Shown: positions 44,685 through 53,758 of the stretch, piece by piece
How positions within the stretch are numbered: position 1 is the first letter of the stretch
Layout of the letters: every line of letters begins with the position of its first letter
Assembly: GCA_024280215.1 (NCBI GenBank)
Contig: JAJRQO010000032.1
Location: forward strand, 62,001-126,000
Direction: 5' to 3'
From: Candidatus Zixiibacteriota bacterium
Lineage (GTDB): Bacteria; Zixibacteria; MSB-5A5; GN15; FEB-12
DNA: 64,000 nt
The notes under the pieces: generated by a model
Database searches by the model: none
The model's input: only the letters and a program-made list of their open reading frames with translations
What the model was told of the DNA's origin: nothing
Program-made: the position numbers and the translations under genes

Positions 44685-45536
44685 TTAAATTAAGCCAGCA
44701 AGTTTTTCAAATCTTGTATAGAGTGTTGAGGCAAGCTGTCCATCTGAAATTGTATGCATCTTGTTACCAAGTTTGATTTTTGAAATTGGAAGTACAAATT
44801 TGAGCGATGAGGTGATGAAAACTTCATCCGCTTTGAGGAGGGTTTCAAGTTTGCCGTTTTTTTCGATTATTGTATAGCCGATTTTTTTAGCTTCACGAAT
44901 CAAAATTTTGCGGGTGATACCCTCAAGACAACCTGCGGTAAGTGGAGGAGTGTAGATTTTGTTTTTCTTGACCCAAAAGATATTTGCAGATGTAACCTCG
45001 GCTACTTGGTCTTTTCCGTTGAGCATCAGAGCATCATCGCACTTTCTTTTATGAGCAAGCTTTAAAGCGACGGCATGAATGGCATACGAGATAGTTTTGA
45101 TTCGTCTGAATTCGGAATCTTGGTCAATACGAAACTCGGAGACATTAACAACGAAAGGTTTTGTCAGCATCGTATGTGGAGATGCGGATAAAATAACTTG
45201 TGGCTTACCTTGTACACCTACCCATCGTGCAGCTTCGCCAGAGGTAAATGTAAGACGAAGTTTTGTGATTTTATCTGGGTGTGCTTTGACGGTTTTAATC
45301 ATCCATTTGATAAGAGTTGCTTTGTCAATAGGTAGTTTGAGTCCCATCACTTTGGCACCTTTGTAGAGCCGTTTGATATGGTCGTTCATGAAAATAATAT
45401 TATCGTCGATTGCTAAAAAAGTTTCAAATATCCCGTCTGCGTATAATAGTGAGTTGTCAAAGACCGAAATTTTATCATTACCACGTTTGACAATTTTGCC
45501 ATTGATGGTTGTTACGGTGTGTAACGAATTATTCAT
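44685..45536 (-). CDS. pabC: Class IV aminotransferase fold, probable aminodeoxychorismate lyase
   Basis: This PLP enzyme of fold type IV would convert aminodeoxychorismate to p-aminobenzoate for folate synthesis. It shows 'NSLLYADGIFETFLAIDD' and the PLP-lysine region 'RRIKTISYAIHAVALKLA'. The substrate segment 'DDALMLNGKDQVAEVTSANI' and 'TPPLTAGCLEGITR' are also family marks. It has 283 residues. Branched-chain and D-amino acid transaminases share the fold. The assignment rests on the 8-base overlap with pabB directly upstream. pabA is not in the window. Confidence 0.82.
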   Translation of the reverse strand: MNNSLHTVTTINGKIVKRGNDKISVFDNSLLYADGIFETFLAIDDNIIFMNDHIKRLYKGAKVMGLKLPIDKATLIKWMIKTVKAHPDKITKLRLTFTSGEAARWVGVQGKPQVILSASPHTMLTKPFVVNVSEFRIDQDSEFRRIKTISYAIHAVALKLAHKRKCDDALMLNGKDQVAEVTSANIFWVKKNKIYTPPLTAGCLEGITRKILIREAKKIGYTIIEKNGKLETLLKADEVFITSSLKFVLPISKIKLGNKMHTISDGQLASTLYTRFEKLAGLI

Positions 45537-46800
45537 CTTGTAATCCTACTGCTTTAAATAAATTTTTAGCTTTGAGGAGCATTTCGTCGTATTCTTTGTC
45601 AGGGTCTGAGTCTGCGACAATGCCACCACCAGCGTGGATGAAGTATGAGTCGTCTTTGTGATAGATTGTTCGTATGGCGATGTTGAAATCGGATTTTTCT
45701 TTAGTCATATAACCGATTGAACCAGTATAAACAAATCGAGGTGTTTCTTCTAACTCGTTTATGATTTCGATTGCTCGTTTTTTCGGAGCCCCTGTGATAG
45801 AACCACCAGGGATTATAGCATCTATAATGTTTGAAAATGATATATCATTTTTTAATTTTGCTGAGATGTCAGCAACAAGATGAATGAGCGATGAGTATAT
45901 CTCAGGTTTGAAAAGTGAATCAACATTGACAGTTCCTGTTTGAGCAATCTTACCTAAGTCGTTCCGCATCAGATCGACAATCATGAGTAGTTCGGCTTTA
46001 TCTTTTTCAGAGTTTAAAAGAGTCTCAAGATTTGTTTTTTGTTTTGTGGTAGTATTGCCTAAGGCAATAGTGCCTTTGATAGGGCTGGTTGAAATTTTGT
46101 CACTGTCTATTTTGAACATTCTCTCTGGCGAAGATGACAAAATTTGGTAGTTTCCAAAATTGAGATATGCTGAGTACGGTGCTGGGTTTAATTTTCTCAA
46201 GTTTTCATACACTTCAAATGGTGTCAGGGGAGAGGATAACTCAAATCGTGAGGTAAAGTTTGCCTGATAGATATCCCCCTCTTTAATATGGCTTTTAATT
46301 TTGAGAACTTTTTTGACATACTCGTCTTTAGGTATTTGTTTTTTTATAACAACATTTTTAACCTCAGTTTTTGAGGTTTCTTTGTTATCTATAGATTCAA
46401 TAGCAATCTGAGATATCTTTTCATATAACAGAAAGCGAGTTGAGGGAAGGTTATTTGTTGTTTTATTATGAATATAAAATTTATCAAGAGTCGATTCATA
46501 GGAGATATAACCGACTGCACATAAATCAAATTGATGTACCAATTGTTCAACGACATTATAAATATTTGAATCTGATGAACTGAATTCTAATGTATTAGAA
46601 AATTGTTTAATATGCATCTTACCGTTTAATTCATAAATATCGGCAATCGGGTTTGAGAGCAGAAACGAATTATGCCCTTTATTGCCGATTTTCATCGAAG
46701 AATCGAGCCATGCAAAGCCGAATTTGGACGAATTTTCTTTAATAGAGTCAAATTCTTTGTTTTTACAGATTTCTGTTCTTTTTTCTAATTTCGTATGCAT
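45529..46800 (-). CDS. pabB: Aminodeoxychorismate synthase component I
   Basis: It is a chorismate-binding enzyme. The conserved motif 'PIKGTIALG' contains the lysine that marks PabB; anthranilate synthase TrpE has alanine at this place. Further conserved blocks are 'LSSSPERMFKI', 'IVDLMRNDLGKIA', 'IIPGGSITGAPKKRAIEII' and 'HAGGGIVADSDPDKEYDE'. Length is 423 residues, with a normal N-terminal part. It would need glutamine amidotransferase PabA from elsewhere. It forms an operon with pabC. Confidence 0.9.
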   Translation of the reverse strand: MHTKLEKRTEICKNKEFDSIKENSSKFGFAWLDSSMKIGNKGHNSFLLSNPIADIYELNGKMHIKQFSNTLEFSSSDSNIYNVVEQLVHQFDLCAVGYISYESTLDKFYIHNKTTNNLPSTRFLLYEKISQIAIESIDNKETSKTEVKNVVIKKQIPKDEYVKKVLKIKSHIKEGDIYQANFTSRFELSSPLTPFEVYENLRKLNPAPYSAYLNFGNYQILSSSPERMFKIDSDKISTSPIKGTIALGNTTTKQKTNLETLLNSEKDKAELLMIVDLMRNDLGKIAQTGTVNVDSLFKPEIYSSLIHLVADISAKLKNDISFSNIIDAIIPGGSITGAPKKRAIEIINELEETPRFVYTGSIGYMTKEKSDFNIAIRTIYHKDDSYFIHAGGGIVADSDPDKEYDEMLLKAKNLFKAVGLQDE

Positions 46801-47062
46801 AGTGGCTTCAAATTATAAAAAATGTCCTAATTGTCAAGTTGTATGAAGTAAATAGCCCCAAGCAAACATCAGAACGGCTAAATAGCTGAATTTGAGATAA
46901 TTATGTTATATTTGCTGAAAATAGCTGTTTTTTCTTTGAAAACTGGTAAAATATGGTAAATTATTGTATCGGAATAGTATACGTCTCATAATATTTCTTG
47001 TTTTTTTGGAACTATTTGGCGTTTCGATGGTATTATTATTAAACGAATAACAAAGGTGACAT
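46801..47062. promoter_or_regulatory. Control region between pabB and the ECF sigma gene
   Basis: A divergent region of 262 bases. A GGAAC at 47008-47012 could be the -35 box of an ECF-type promoter about 50 bases before the sigma gene, which would fit autoregulation, but no clear -10 is seen. For pabB, TTGACA (46837-46832) and TAATTT (46815-46810) on the minus strand are 16 bases apart, close to the start codon. Confidence 0.25.
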
Positions 47063-47665
47063 ATGAGTAAACCGACAGAAAAAGATATTGATTTTGCCTT
47101 AATGAGAGCTATCCAGAATGGTGACATGGTTTCATTTAATGATATGGTAGATCGATATAAAGATCGTCTTATGAATGTAATCGGCAGGATGTTATCATCA
47201 ACAGAAGAAGCCGAAGATGTGGTTCAGGAGACATTTGTACGTGTATATCAACACCGTCAATCGTTTAATTTTCAACATTGTTTTTCAACGTGGATATATA
47301 CAATAGCTCTGAATTTAGCACGTAATGAATTACGCAAGAGAAAGAAATTCAAGTTTTTAGAAATATCAGAAATGCAAGGAAACGAAAAAGAATTCGCAAT
47401 TGAAATGAAGCTTCCATCTCGTTTACCTGAAATTTTAAAAGCGGCCATCGGTGAACTTCCTGAAAAATATAAAACAGCATTTATGCTTCGGGATATACAA
47501 GAGTTTCCGTATGAAGAAGTCGCCACAATATTATCAGTTCCTCTTGGAACAGTAAAGTCACGAGTTAATCGTGCCAGAATGATGTTAAGAGAAAAGTTAT
47601 CCCCAAAACTGGAGAGTCATAATGCGTTGTCAAAAAGTACGCTCTTACCTGTCGGCTTATTGTAA
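47063..47665 (+). CDS. ECF-family RNA polymerase sigma factor
   Basis: Sigma region 2 is at about residues 20-85 ('FNDMVDRYKDRLMNVIGRML', 'AEDVVQETFVRVYQHR', 'FSTWIYTIALNLARNELR'). Region 4 is at about 125-180 ('LPEKYKTAFMLRDIQEFPYE', 'VPLGTVKSRVNRARMMLRE'). No region 1 or 3, as expected for ECF factors. It overlaps the anti-sigma gene by 44 bases, an unusually long overlap that ties expression of the two. With the downstream envelope genes this resembles the RpoE system. Confidence 0.95.
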   Translation: MSKPTEKDIDFALMRAIQNGDMVSFNDMVDRYKDRLMNVIGRMLSSTEEAEDVVQETFVRVYQHRQSFNFQHCFSTWIYTIALNLARNELRKRKKFKFLEISEMQGNEKEFAIEMKLPSRLPEILKAAIGELPEKYKTAFMLRDIQEFPYEEVATILSVPLGTVKSRVNRARMMLREKLSPKLESHNALSKSTLLPVGLL

Positions 47666-48302
47666 TGATGAGTTAGCGGGACGTAAGAAGCTTGCGGTTG
47701 ACGAGCATCTATCGACCTGTGCTCTCTGCCGTAAAGAGGAATCATTATATAATGCGATGTTTGTCGCAAAGGCTGAGATTCCATCATTAGAAGTTTCCAA
47801 AGATTTTAATAACAGTTTATTAAATAGAATTGCCAATGAACGATTTGCTGAGACACGAACAAAAGCGTATCATCCACAGAATCCTCCTCTGATGGCTTGG
47901 TCAAAAGTTGTCCCAGCAGTTGCATCGGCATTTGTTGTTGTCTTTACATTGTTTACACTTTTTTCAGGTGACGAACAAATCAATTCAACTAATTTCGCTA
48001 ATTTGGGAAATAGTCTTGATGATTCATATTTGACTGCACAACCTACCAATAACCCAAATATGAATAAAAATTGGTCACTTGATAATCATTTAGCAAAAGT
48101 CGAACGAAGCAATCGTATTTCTCGGAATATGATGCCAACTGAATCTTTTTCTGGTAATCAGAATATGTCGCTCGCATCGGTGAAGTCACGTAGCAATACG
48201 CAAGTACCGTATGTGACAACATATTATAAGGTTCGTAAAGTTATTCGTCTTCGTCTGATTCCTCACACTGACTCCATCAAGGAGGTAAACGGGGAATACT
48301 AA
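47622..48302 (+). CDS. Zinc-finger anti-sigma factor
   Basis: This is a single-pass inner-membrane inhibitor of the sigma factor encoded just upstream. The cytoplasmic anti-sigma domain has the ZAS motif H29-x3-C33-x2-C36 ('DEHLSTCALC') with an N-terminal Cys14 as further ligand. One membrane helix lies at about residues 96-115 ('VVPAVASAFVVVFTLFTLFS'), followed by about 110 residues of Asn/Ser-rich periplasmic sequence. The start ATG is preceded by 'GGAG'. Release would need proteolysis or a redox change at the zinc site. Confidence 0.9.
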   Translation: MRCQKVRSYLSAYCNDELAGRKKLAVDEHLSTCALCRKEESLYNAMFVAKAEIPSLEVSKDFNNSLLNRIANERFAETRTKAYHPQNPPLMAWSKVVPAVASAFVVVFTLFTLFSGDEQINSTNFANLGNSLDDSYLTAQPTNNPNMNKNWSLDNHLAKVERSNRISRNMMPTESFSGNQNMSLASVKSRSNTQVPYVTTYYKVRKVIRLRLIPHTDSIKEVNGEY

Positions 48303-49483
48303 TGATAAATTTCTTCTCTAAAATGACCGTTGTGAAAATGCTGCTGATGCTTTTTCCGGCGGTCTTTTTTTCGACCGCTGTTGTAGCTCAGGATTCAGCA
48401 CTTATAAATTTAGAATTTGGGCTTAACGAGTTGGTCTACGATGTCGCTCGAACAGTTGTCACTGTTGAGGCATCGGAGCCTATCTATCCTCATAACTTTA
48501 GTCAAAATACTACTGAGGCGGTTTATTCGCTTATTTCCACTGGTCTTATTTATGATACCAGTGGGTTTGTGATTGCTCCAGCAGAATCGGTCTCGAAATA
48601 CGGGGCAATATTTATTCGTTTTGATGATAGGACCGTCCCAGCTAAAACAGTAGCAATTGACTATCAAAATGGTGTCGCTCTTTTAAAAATGGATAAACCG
48701 TATGGTTGGCCTATAAAACTGAAGTCGCAAGTCGGTTGTGCTGGGCAGATGATTTTGGCGGTTGGTAATGTTGAAGGGGTACGAGCTTCTCCTGCATTGG
48801 GGATTTGTGCTGGCTATCGACCAGACGGGATGATGCAGTTTTCGGCAACATTTTCTCCAAGTTCTCAAGGTGGTGGGTTGTTTTCAATGGAAGGGAAATT
48901 GCTTGGAATTATCACCGCTCAAATTGGTACAAATGGTGAAATCGGACTTGCTATTCCTGCTTATAAAATTCCTGAAATAGTTGATTATTTGAAAAAGAAT
49001 GGTACTCGTTATGCTGGATACCTTGGATTGCAAACAAGAGAAATTTCAATATCACCACCTCTTATAATCCATAAAACGCCAACATCAAGTCAGATTTCTA
49101 TGGCAGTGAATAAAAATGGATTAGAGATTAGTCATGGTTTGATTGTTGAAAGAGTTGCCGCACATTCACCAGCTTATGATGCAGGGTTACGAAAAGGTGA
49201 TTTGATTTTTCAGGCAAACGGCTTGAGTATCGATAATCCACTTAAATTAGCTTCATTTATTCGAAAAACAGATCCAGGTAAAAAAGTTAATTTTGATTTT
49301 TTACGTCATAATGCGATTTACAATGTTGATGTTACAATCGGAAAACAAACCCCTCTGATTACGTCTTCACAGGCACCACATGGTGATAAATCTGAACTGT
49401 TGATAGATTCTATTTTAAAAGAGATGCAAGTAATGAGAGAGAATCTTAATGCATTGGATAAACGTCTTAAACAGTTGCGATAA
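48302..49483 (+). CDS. HtrA/DegP-like protein lacking the catalytic triad (predicted pseudoprotease)
   Basis: A signal peptide ends near 'AVVAQ'. Residues of about 45-230 have the chymotrypsin-like fold of S1C proteases, and residues of about 265-350 form a PDZ domain ('AAHSPAYDAGLRKGDLIFQA'). The three catalytic positions are replaced: His by Glu95 ('IAPAESV' in place of 'TNAHVV'), Asp by Gly124 ('NGVALLKM' in place of 'DLALLKV'), and Ser by Gln189 ('SSQGGGLF' in place of 'GNSGGPLV'). The surrounding fold is well kept. A coiled tail follows. The ATG overlaps the stop of the anti-sigma gene, so it is cotranscribed. It may sense misfolded envelope proteins through its PDZ domain without cutting. 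Confidence 0.85.
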   Translation: MINFFSKMTVVKMLLMLFPAVFFSTAVVAQDSALINLEFGLNELVYDVARTVVTVEASEPIYPHNFSQNTTEAVYSLISTGLIYDTSGFVIAPAESVSKYGAIFIRFDDRTVPAKTVAIDYQNGVALLKMDKPYGWPIKLKSQVGCAGQMILAVGNVEGVRASPALGICAGYRPDGMMQFSATFSPSSQGGGLFSMEGKLLGIITAQIGTNGEIGLAIPAYKIPEIVDYLKKNGTRYAGYLGLQTREISISPPLIIHKTPTSSQISMAVNKNGLEISHGLIVERVAAHSPAYDAGLRKGDLIFQANGLSIDNPLKLASFIRKTDPGKKVNFDFLRHNAIYNVDVTIGKQTPLITSSQAPHGDKSELLIDSILKEMQVMRENLNALDKRLKQLR

Positions 49484-49529
49484 TAAAATTTACGTTGCCA
49501 TTTCATAAGATTTTTCTTTTACTATCGAT

Positions 49530-50198
49530 ATGAATATTTCAGCGAATAAAAGCAAATTCCATACAAATCTCTTACAATTTAATCCTGATGTTCATCTTAA
49601 TGAAAGAATGTTAGCACTGTTTGCAGCAGCGGTGACATTTGACGAATCTCAAATCACAAAAAGTGCTATTCTGAAGGCTCATGATTTTAAAGTTAGCCGT
49701 GAAGAGATGTACGAAATTGTTATACAGTCGTATCTCTTTTTAGGGTTTCCTCGTATGCTACAGGCGGCAGATGTCTTGCAACAAGTTATTCCTGTAAATT
49801 GTCGCGGAAATGAAAATTCTAACTTTTTATCAGAAAATTCACTCTCTGAATGGTATAAAGATGGAGAAGAGGTTTGCCAGAAAGTTTATAAAAAAAAGTA
49901 TGAACCTCTCAAAGAAAAAGTATTAGCTTTTGCTCCAGAAATCTATCATTGGATGATTGCTGAGGGGTACGGAAAAGTTCTCTCTCGAAAAAACTTACCA
50001 TTGGTAACACGAGAATTAGCTATTGTTTCTTTTTTGACTATGGAAAATAGAGAGAGACAACTTCGCTCACATATTATCGGTGCGGTTAATGTTGGTGCGA
50101 CTAAGGAATTAGTGAAGTTGGTCATCGATGATATCGGTGAGGCAGCAGGTGATGGCTATGGTACTGCATTGTCACTTTGGAAAAAATTAAAGGAATGA
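49530..50198 (+). CDS. Carboxymuconolactone decarboxylase (CMD)-family protein
   Basis: The all-helical C-terminal half ('LPLVTRELAIVSFLTMENR', 'QLRSHIIGAVNVGATKELV') matches the CMD fold. The N-terminal half ('ITKSAILKAHDFKVSREEMY') may be a second, diverged copy. The AhpD-type CxxC is absent and only the conserved His of 'RSHIIGA' remains. A peroxide-reducing role like AhpD is therefore unlikely and the substrate is unknown. It has 222 residues. It overlaps the start of the TamB-like gene and sits in the envelope-stress cluster, so an envelope-linked role is possible. Confidence 0.8.
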   Translation: MNISANKSKFHTNLLQFNPDVHLNERMLALFAAAVTFDESQITKSAILKAHDFKVSREEMYEIVIQSYLFLGFPRMLQAADVLQQVIPVNCRGNENSNFLSENSLSEWYKDGEEVCQKVYKKKYEPLKEKVLAFAPEIYHWMIAEGYGKVLSRKNLPLVTRELAIVSFLTMENRERQLRSHIIGAVNVGATKELVKLVIDDIGEAAGDGYGTALSLWKKLKE

Positions 50199-50200
50199 GT

Positions 50201-53200
50201 GTGAGACGAATTTTAAAATATCTGCTCTATATTGCTTTGACTTTCTTTGTGTTTATTCTTTCAGGCTATTTGTACGTCTTTCAGTTTGGTGGTCTTGAAA
50301 ATATAGTAAATGATAAATTGTCTTCACTTGTTGATGAAAAGTATCTTTTGGATATTGAAATCAATGAAATCAATGGGAACTATGTCTCTGGTTTTGTTCT
50401 TGAAAATATTGATATTTATTATAATGATTCCCTGAACAGATACCGTATAGTTCGAATTCCAAAGTTAAAAACAGCTTATTCATTTTCCAATTTGTGGGAT
50501 AAGAAATATATGCTTAATTTCCTTACGATTGATTCTGCTGAAATTACGCTTATTCGAGATTCTGCTAATAATTGGATAATTCCAGATTTTCGTCCGAAGA
50601 AAAATTCTACAAGTATGTTGAAACTTCCATCATTTTCGATTGGGACTTTTGATATTTCAAACATGTCTGTGACACTTTTGGACAAGGGAGATTCGGTTCG
50701 TTTTAAAGATATATTTTTATCGCTTGAATTAAAAAGTGAAGAAAAAAGCTACGCTTTTGATATTGAGAAATTTCAGTTTTCATCAAATCAGGATGATATT
50801 CACTTGAGTACTGCTGGAGGACAGATAACATTTGATAACAGTAATCTTCTTTTTCAAAATGTCGCTCTTGTTACAAGTGGAACAAGATTAAAACTGGATG
50901 GAAATATAAACTTGGCTGAGAAACCATCTGGTGCCATTGATTTTGCGATTGATAATCTTGATCTGACAAAAATAGCCCGTCATATAGGACCAAAACTAAA
51001 AGGGGTTGTAGATTTAAATGGGAAAGTGCAATTTTCGGAGTCCGAGATTTCGGGTTCGGCAACTATTGGGGGAAGTATCTCAATTGTTGATATACAGAAT
51101 GCTCTTGTTGATTTTTCTTATAAAGATAAAATATTAAGTTTTGATACTTTAATCGGTACTGTATTTGGTGAGTGCGATATTGTTGGTAGTGGGTATATTG
51201 ATTTCACTAAAGCATTAAAATCGTATCATCTCAATGCTGATGTGAAGCAATTTAATTTAAAAAGTTTGATAAATAATTCTTTCTCATCTAATTTAAGTGG
51301 CTCGATTGTCATGGATGGTTCTGGGTTTAAAAAAGAAAATTTTCAGTTGAAATTTGATGCGGAGCTATTAGAATCACAGTTTGACGATTATCCGATTCAC
51401 GCGGCTTCAGGGCATCTTGAAATGGATGGAGACTCTATTCGGTTTTTTGAGCCATTTCTTATAGAATATTTTGAAAATGTTTTTTCTGTTGATGGCACTA
51501 TTGTCTATCGGGATGAAATGGATTTACATGTTACTGCTGATTTAAAAAATCTTGATAGGTATCAGCAAAAACTTTTTATTGATCAACCTGGGGGGAGAGG
51601 ATTTGCAGAATTTGTTCTTGATGGGAAGACTATTGATCCGAACCTCAAAGGATACTTCCTCTCAGACTCTGTTTGGATTTATGGCTTGTATGCGGATTCA
51701 TTATATGCGACAATTGATATTGATAACTTCTTGCATGCAAAGCAAGGCTTTGTCGAAGTCGGATTTACCGATGGGTTTGCATGGGCGGTTCCTTATGATT
51801 CGGGTTATACTTATTTGACTATCGATTCAAATATTGTGCATATTGAAAATTCAACTTTTGCTAATAAATTTACAAATATCGCTACGAATGGACGTTTTGA
51901 TTATGAAGCAGTTCCGAATCTTCTGACGCTTGATTCGCTTTATCTTAACTTAGCAAGGCAATCTTTTTATAATCGTGATGCCATCGTTGTCGAAATCGAT
52001 TCACTTGGTTTTGTATTCGAACAGGCATCAATTGGGTTTGTCGACCAATGGCTTGCGGTCAATGGACGGACGAATTTTAATGAGACTTTTGATTTATTGT
52101 TTTCTATCAATCACATTCCAATTAAACCATGGAAAAATCTTTATGAAGATTCACTTTCGGTTGATGGGATAGTATCATGCGAGGCATCGCTTAAAGGATC
52201 TTTTAAGAATCCTGAATTTGTTTTGAGAGGACAGATAGATTCTTTGGCGTATCAAGAACTTGTCTTAGGTGATTTAAATACTGTTTTGAGTTATAAAAAT
52301 AACAAGCTTACCATAGATTCGGTTGTCGTATTCGCACATCCAGGTAATTATCGTGCAGAAGGATATATGTATATTGATTTAGAATTTACCTCTGGTGATA
52401 TAAATCGATTCCCTAATTATCCTATGCATATACAATGTAATGCGACCGATAGTCGATTTGATTTAGTATCGCACTTCTTACCATCTGTTGAAAATATTGA
52501 TGGTAACTTTTTTGCTGATTTTATCCTCTCAGGTACACCGAATAAACCTCACTTAAAAGGTGAAGCATATATAAAGAGTTATTATGATGAGACGAATAAA
52601 TTGCAACCAGCTCGGTTAAAGTATTTTGATTTGGAAGCACCTATTTATACTGATTCTGCTGGTGTGACAATGTCTGATAATAGAATTCAGATTGATAGAA
52701 TTGATACTTATGTTCGTGAAGATGAAAGAAAACGGCACGCATTTATAGAAGGTAATTTAACGGTAAAGACACTTGGTAATTTATATTATGATCTTACCGT
52801 CGAAATACCTGAACCAATGCCATTTGTGTATGAGCTTGATGATATTAGAGGGAAAGTAAAGACACAAAAAGATACTTTGTTATATATTCAAGGTGACACA
52901 CCTCCTCTTGTGATGGGTGGTATTGAAATATCAGAAATGAAATATGATGTGAACTTTGCCGAGGTTGATCAAGGGTCGCCAATTATGCTTGCCTTAGAAG
53001 GAGAAAATAGTTGGGATTTAAATATTGGTATCATTATGCCGGCAAACTATTGGATTCGAAATGAAGATATCTCAGCCGAGTTTGCTGGAGAAATTAATTT
53101 GAAACGAACTGATGGTCTTTATAGCTTTGGGGGCGAGATGGAAATATTGCATGGGAACGGCTATCTTTTTGATAAAAAAATTCGTCTTGACCCTGGTGGG

Positions 53201-53758
53201 GTTGTTGTCTTTCAAGGTGATGATAAATTTAATCCAGTCTTGGATATTACTGGATATACAACAATATCTGGTACACGAGATAATCTTGAAGAAGATAATT
53301 CATCTGAACAATTACGACTTGGGTTACATATTACAGGTACTTTAGAGGAACCTATAATAAATGTAACAGAAGATTCTGATTTTGAGTCAAATGAAGAGAT
53401 CATACCTTTGCTAATTGCAAATTATTCTGGCGGAAATACTGAGGTTACGAACTCAGTTGAAGAAAGAGTCGTCGGATTACTTTCTACACAAGTATCTCAA
53501 ATTGGAATTAGATACTTGGGTGTTGAAACATTTGAAGTCGATGCCCAGTATACTGCTGGACAGATTGATCCGAATAAAACAAGAGTGACGCTTGGGGCGT
53601 ATCTTGCTCCAAAGTTTTATACATATGGTCGGTTTGGTACTACACGTCGAGAGATTGGTGTCGAGTATCGTTTAAGCAGATATTTACTTATGCAAGGGTT
53701 AAGTGATGAAGATGGTTTGTATCATCTGAATTTAAAATTTAATAAGGAGTTTGAGTGA
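50201..53758 (+). CDS. TamB-like translocation and assembly module protein
   Basis: This is a very long, inner-membrane-anchored periplasmic protein of the AsmA/TamB class that would bridge to the outer-membrane partner encoded next. An N-terminal membrane helix ('ILKYLLYIALTFFVFIL') precedes about 1100 residues of repetitive beta strands forming the groove of such proteins. The last ~350 residues are the DUF490 domain ('LHITGTLEEPIINVTEDSDF', 'TRVTLGAYLAPKFYTYGRF', closing with a Glu/Phe end). The GTG at 50201 is chosen because 'AGGA' at 50191 is 6 bases away. The ATG at 50195 touches the same site. The gene ends overlapping the TamA-like start. Confidence 0.88.
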   Translation: MRRILKYLLYIALTFFVFILSGYLYVFQFGGLENIVNDKLSSLVDEKYLLDIEINEINGNYVSGFVLENIDIYYNDSLNRYRIVRIPKLKTAYSFSNLWDKKYMLNFLTIDSAEITLIRDSANNWIIPDFRPKKNSTSMLKLPSFSIGTFDISNMSVTLLDKGDSVRFKDIFLSLELKSEEKSYAFDIEKFQFSSNQDDIHLSTAGGQITFDNSNLLFQNVALVTSGTRLKLDGNINLAEKPSGAIDFAIDNLDLTKIARHIGPKLKGVVDLNGKVQFSESEISGSATIGGSISIVDIQNALVDFSYKDKILSFDTLIGTVFGECDIVGSGYIDFTKALKSYHLNADVKQFNLKSLINNSFSSNLSGSIVMDGSGFKKENFQLKFDAELLESQFDDYPIHAASGHLEMDGDSIRFFEPFLIEYFENVFSVDGTIVYRDEMDLHVTADLKNLDRYQQKLFIDQPGGRGFAEFVLDGKTIDPNLKGYFLSDSVWIYGLYADSLYATIDIDNFLHAKQGFVEVGFTDGFAWAVPYDSGYTYLTIDSNIVHIENSTFANKFTNIATNGRFDYEAVPNLLTLDSLYLNLARQSFYNRDAIVVEIDSLGFVFEQASIGFVDQWLAVNGRTNFNETFDLLFSINHIPIKPWKNLYEDSLSVDGIVSCEASLKGSFKNPEFVLRGQIDSLAYQELVLGDLNTVLSYKNNKLTIDSVVVFAHPGNYRAEGYMYIDLEFTSGDINRFPNYPMHIQCNATDSRFDLVSHFLPSVENIDGNFFADFILSGTPNKPHLKGEAYIKSYYDETNKLQPARLKYFDLEAPIYTDSAGVTMSDNRIQIDRIDTYVREDERKRHAFIEGNLTVKTLGNLYYDLTVEIPEPMPFVYELDDIRGKVKTQKDTLLYIQGDTPPLVMGGIEISEMKYDVNFAEVDQGSPIMLALEGENSWDLNIGIIMPANYWIRNEDISAEFAGEINLKRTDGLYSFGGEMEILHGNGYLFDKKIRLDPGGVVVFQGDDKFNPVLDITGYTTISGTRDNLEEDNSSEQLRLGLHITGTLEEPIINVTEDSDFESNEEIIPLLIANYSGGNTEVTNSVEERVVGLLSTQVSQIGIRYLGVETFEVDAQYTAGQIDPNKTRVTLGAYLAPKFYTYGRFGTTRREIGVEYRLSRYLLMQGLSDEDGLYHLNLKFNKEFE

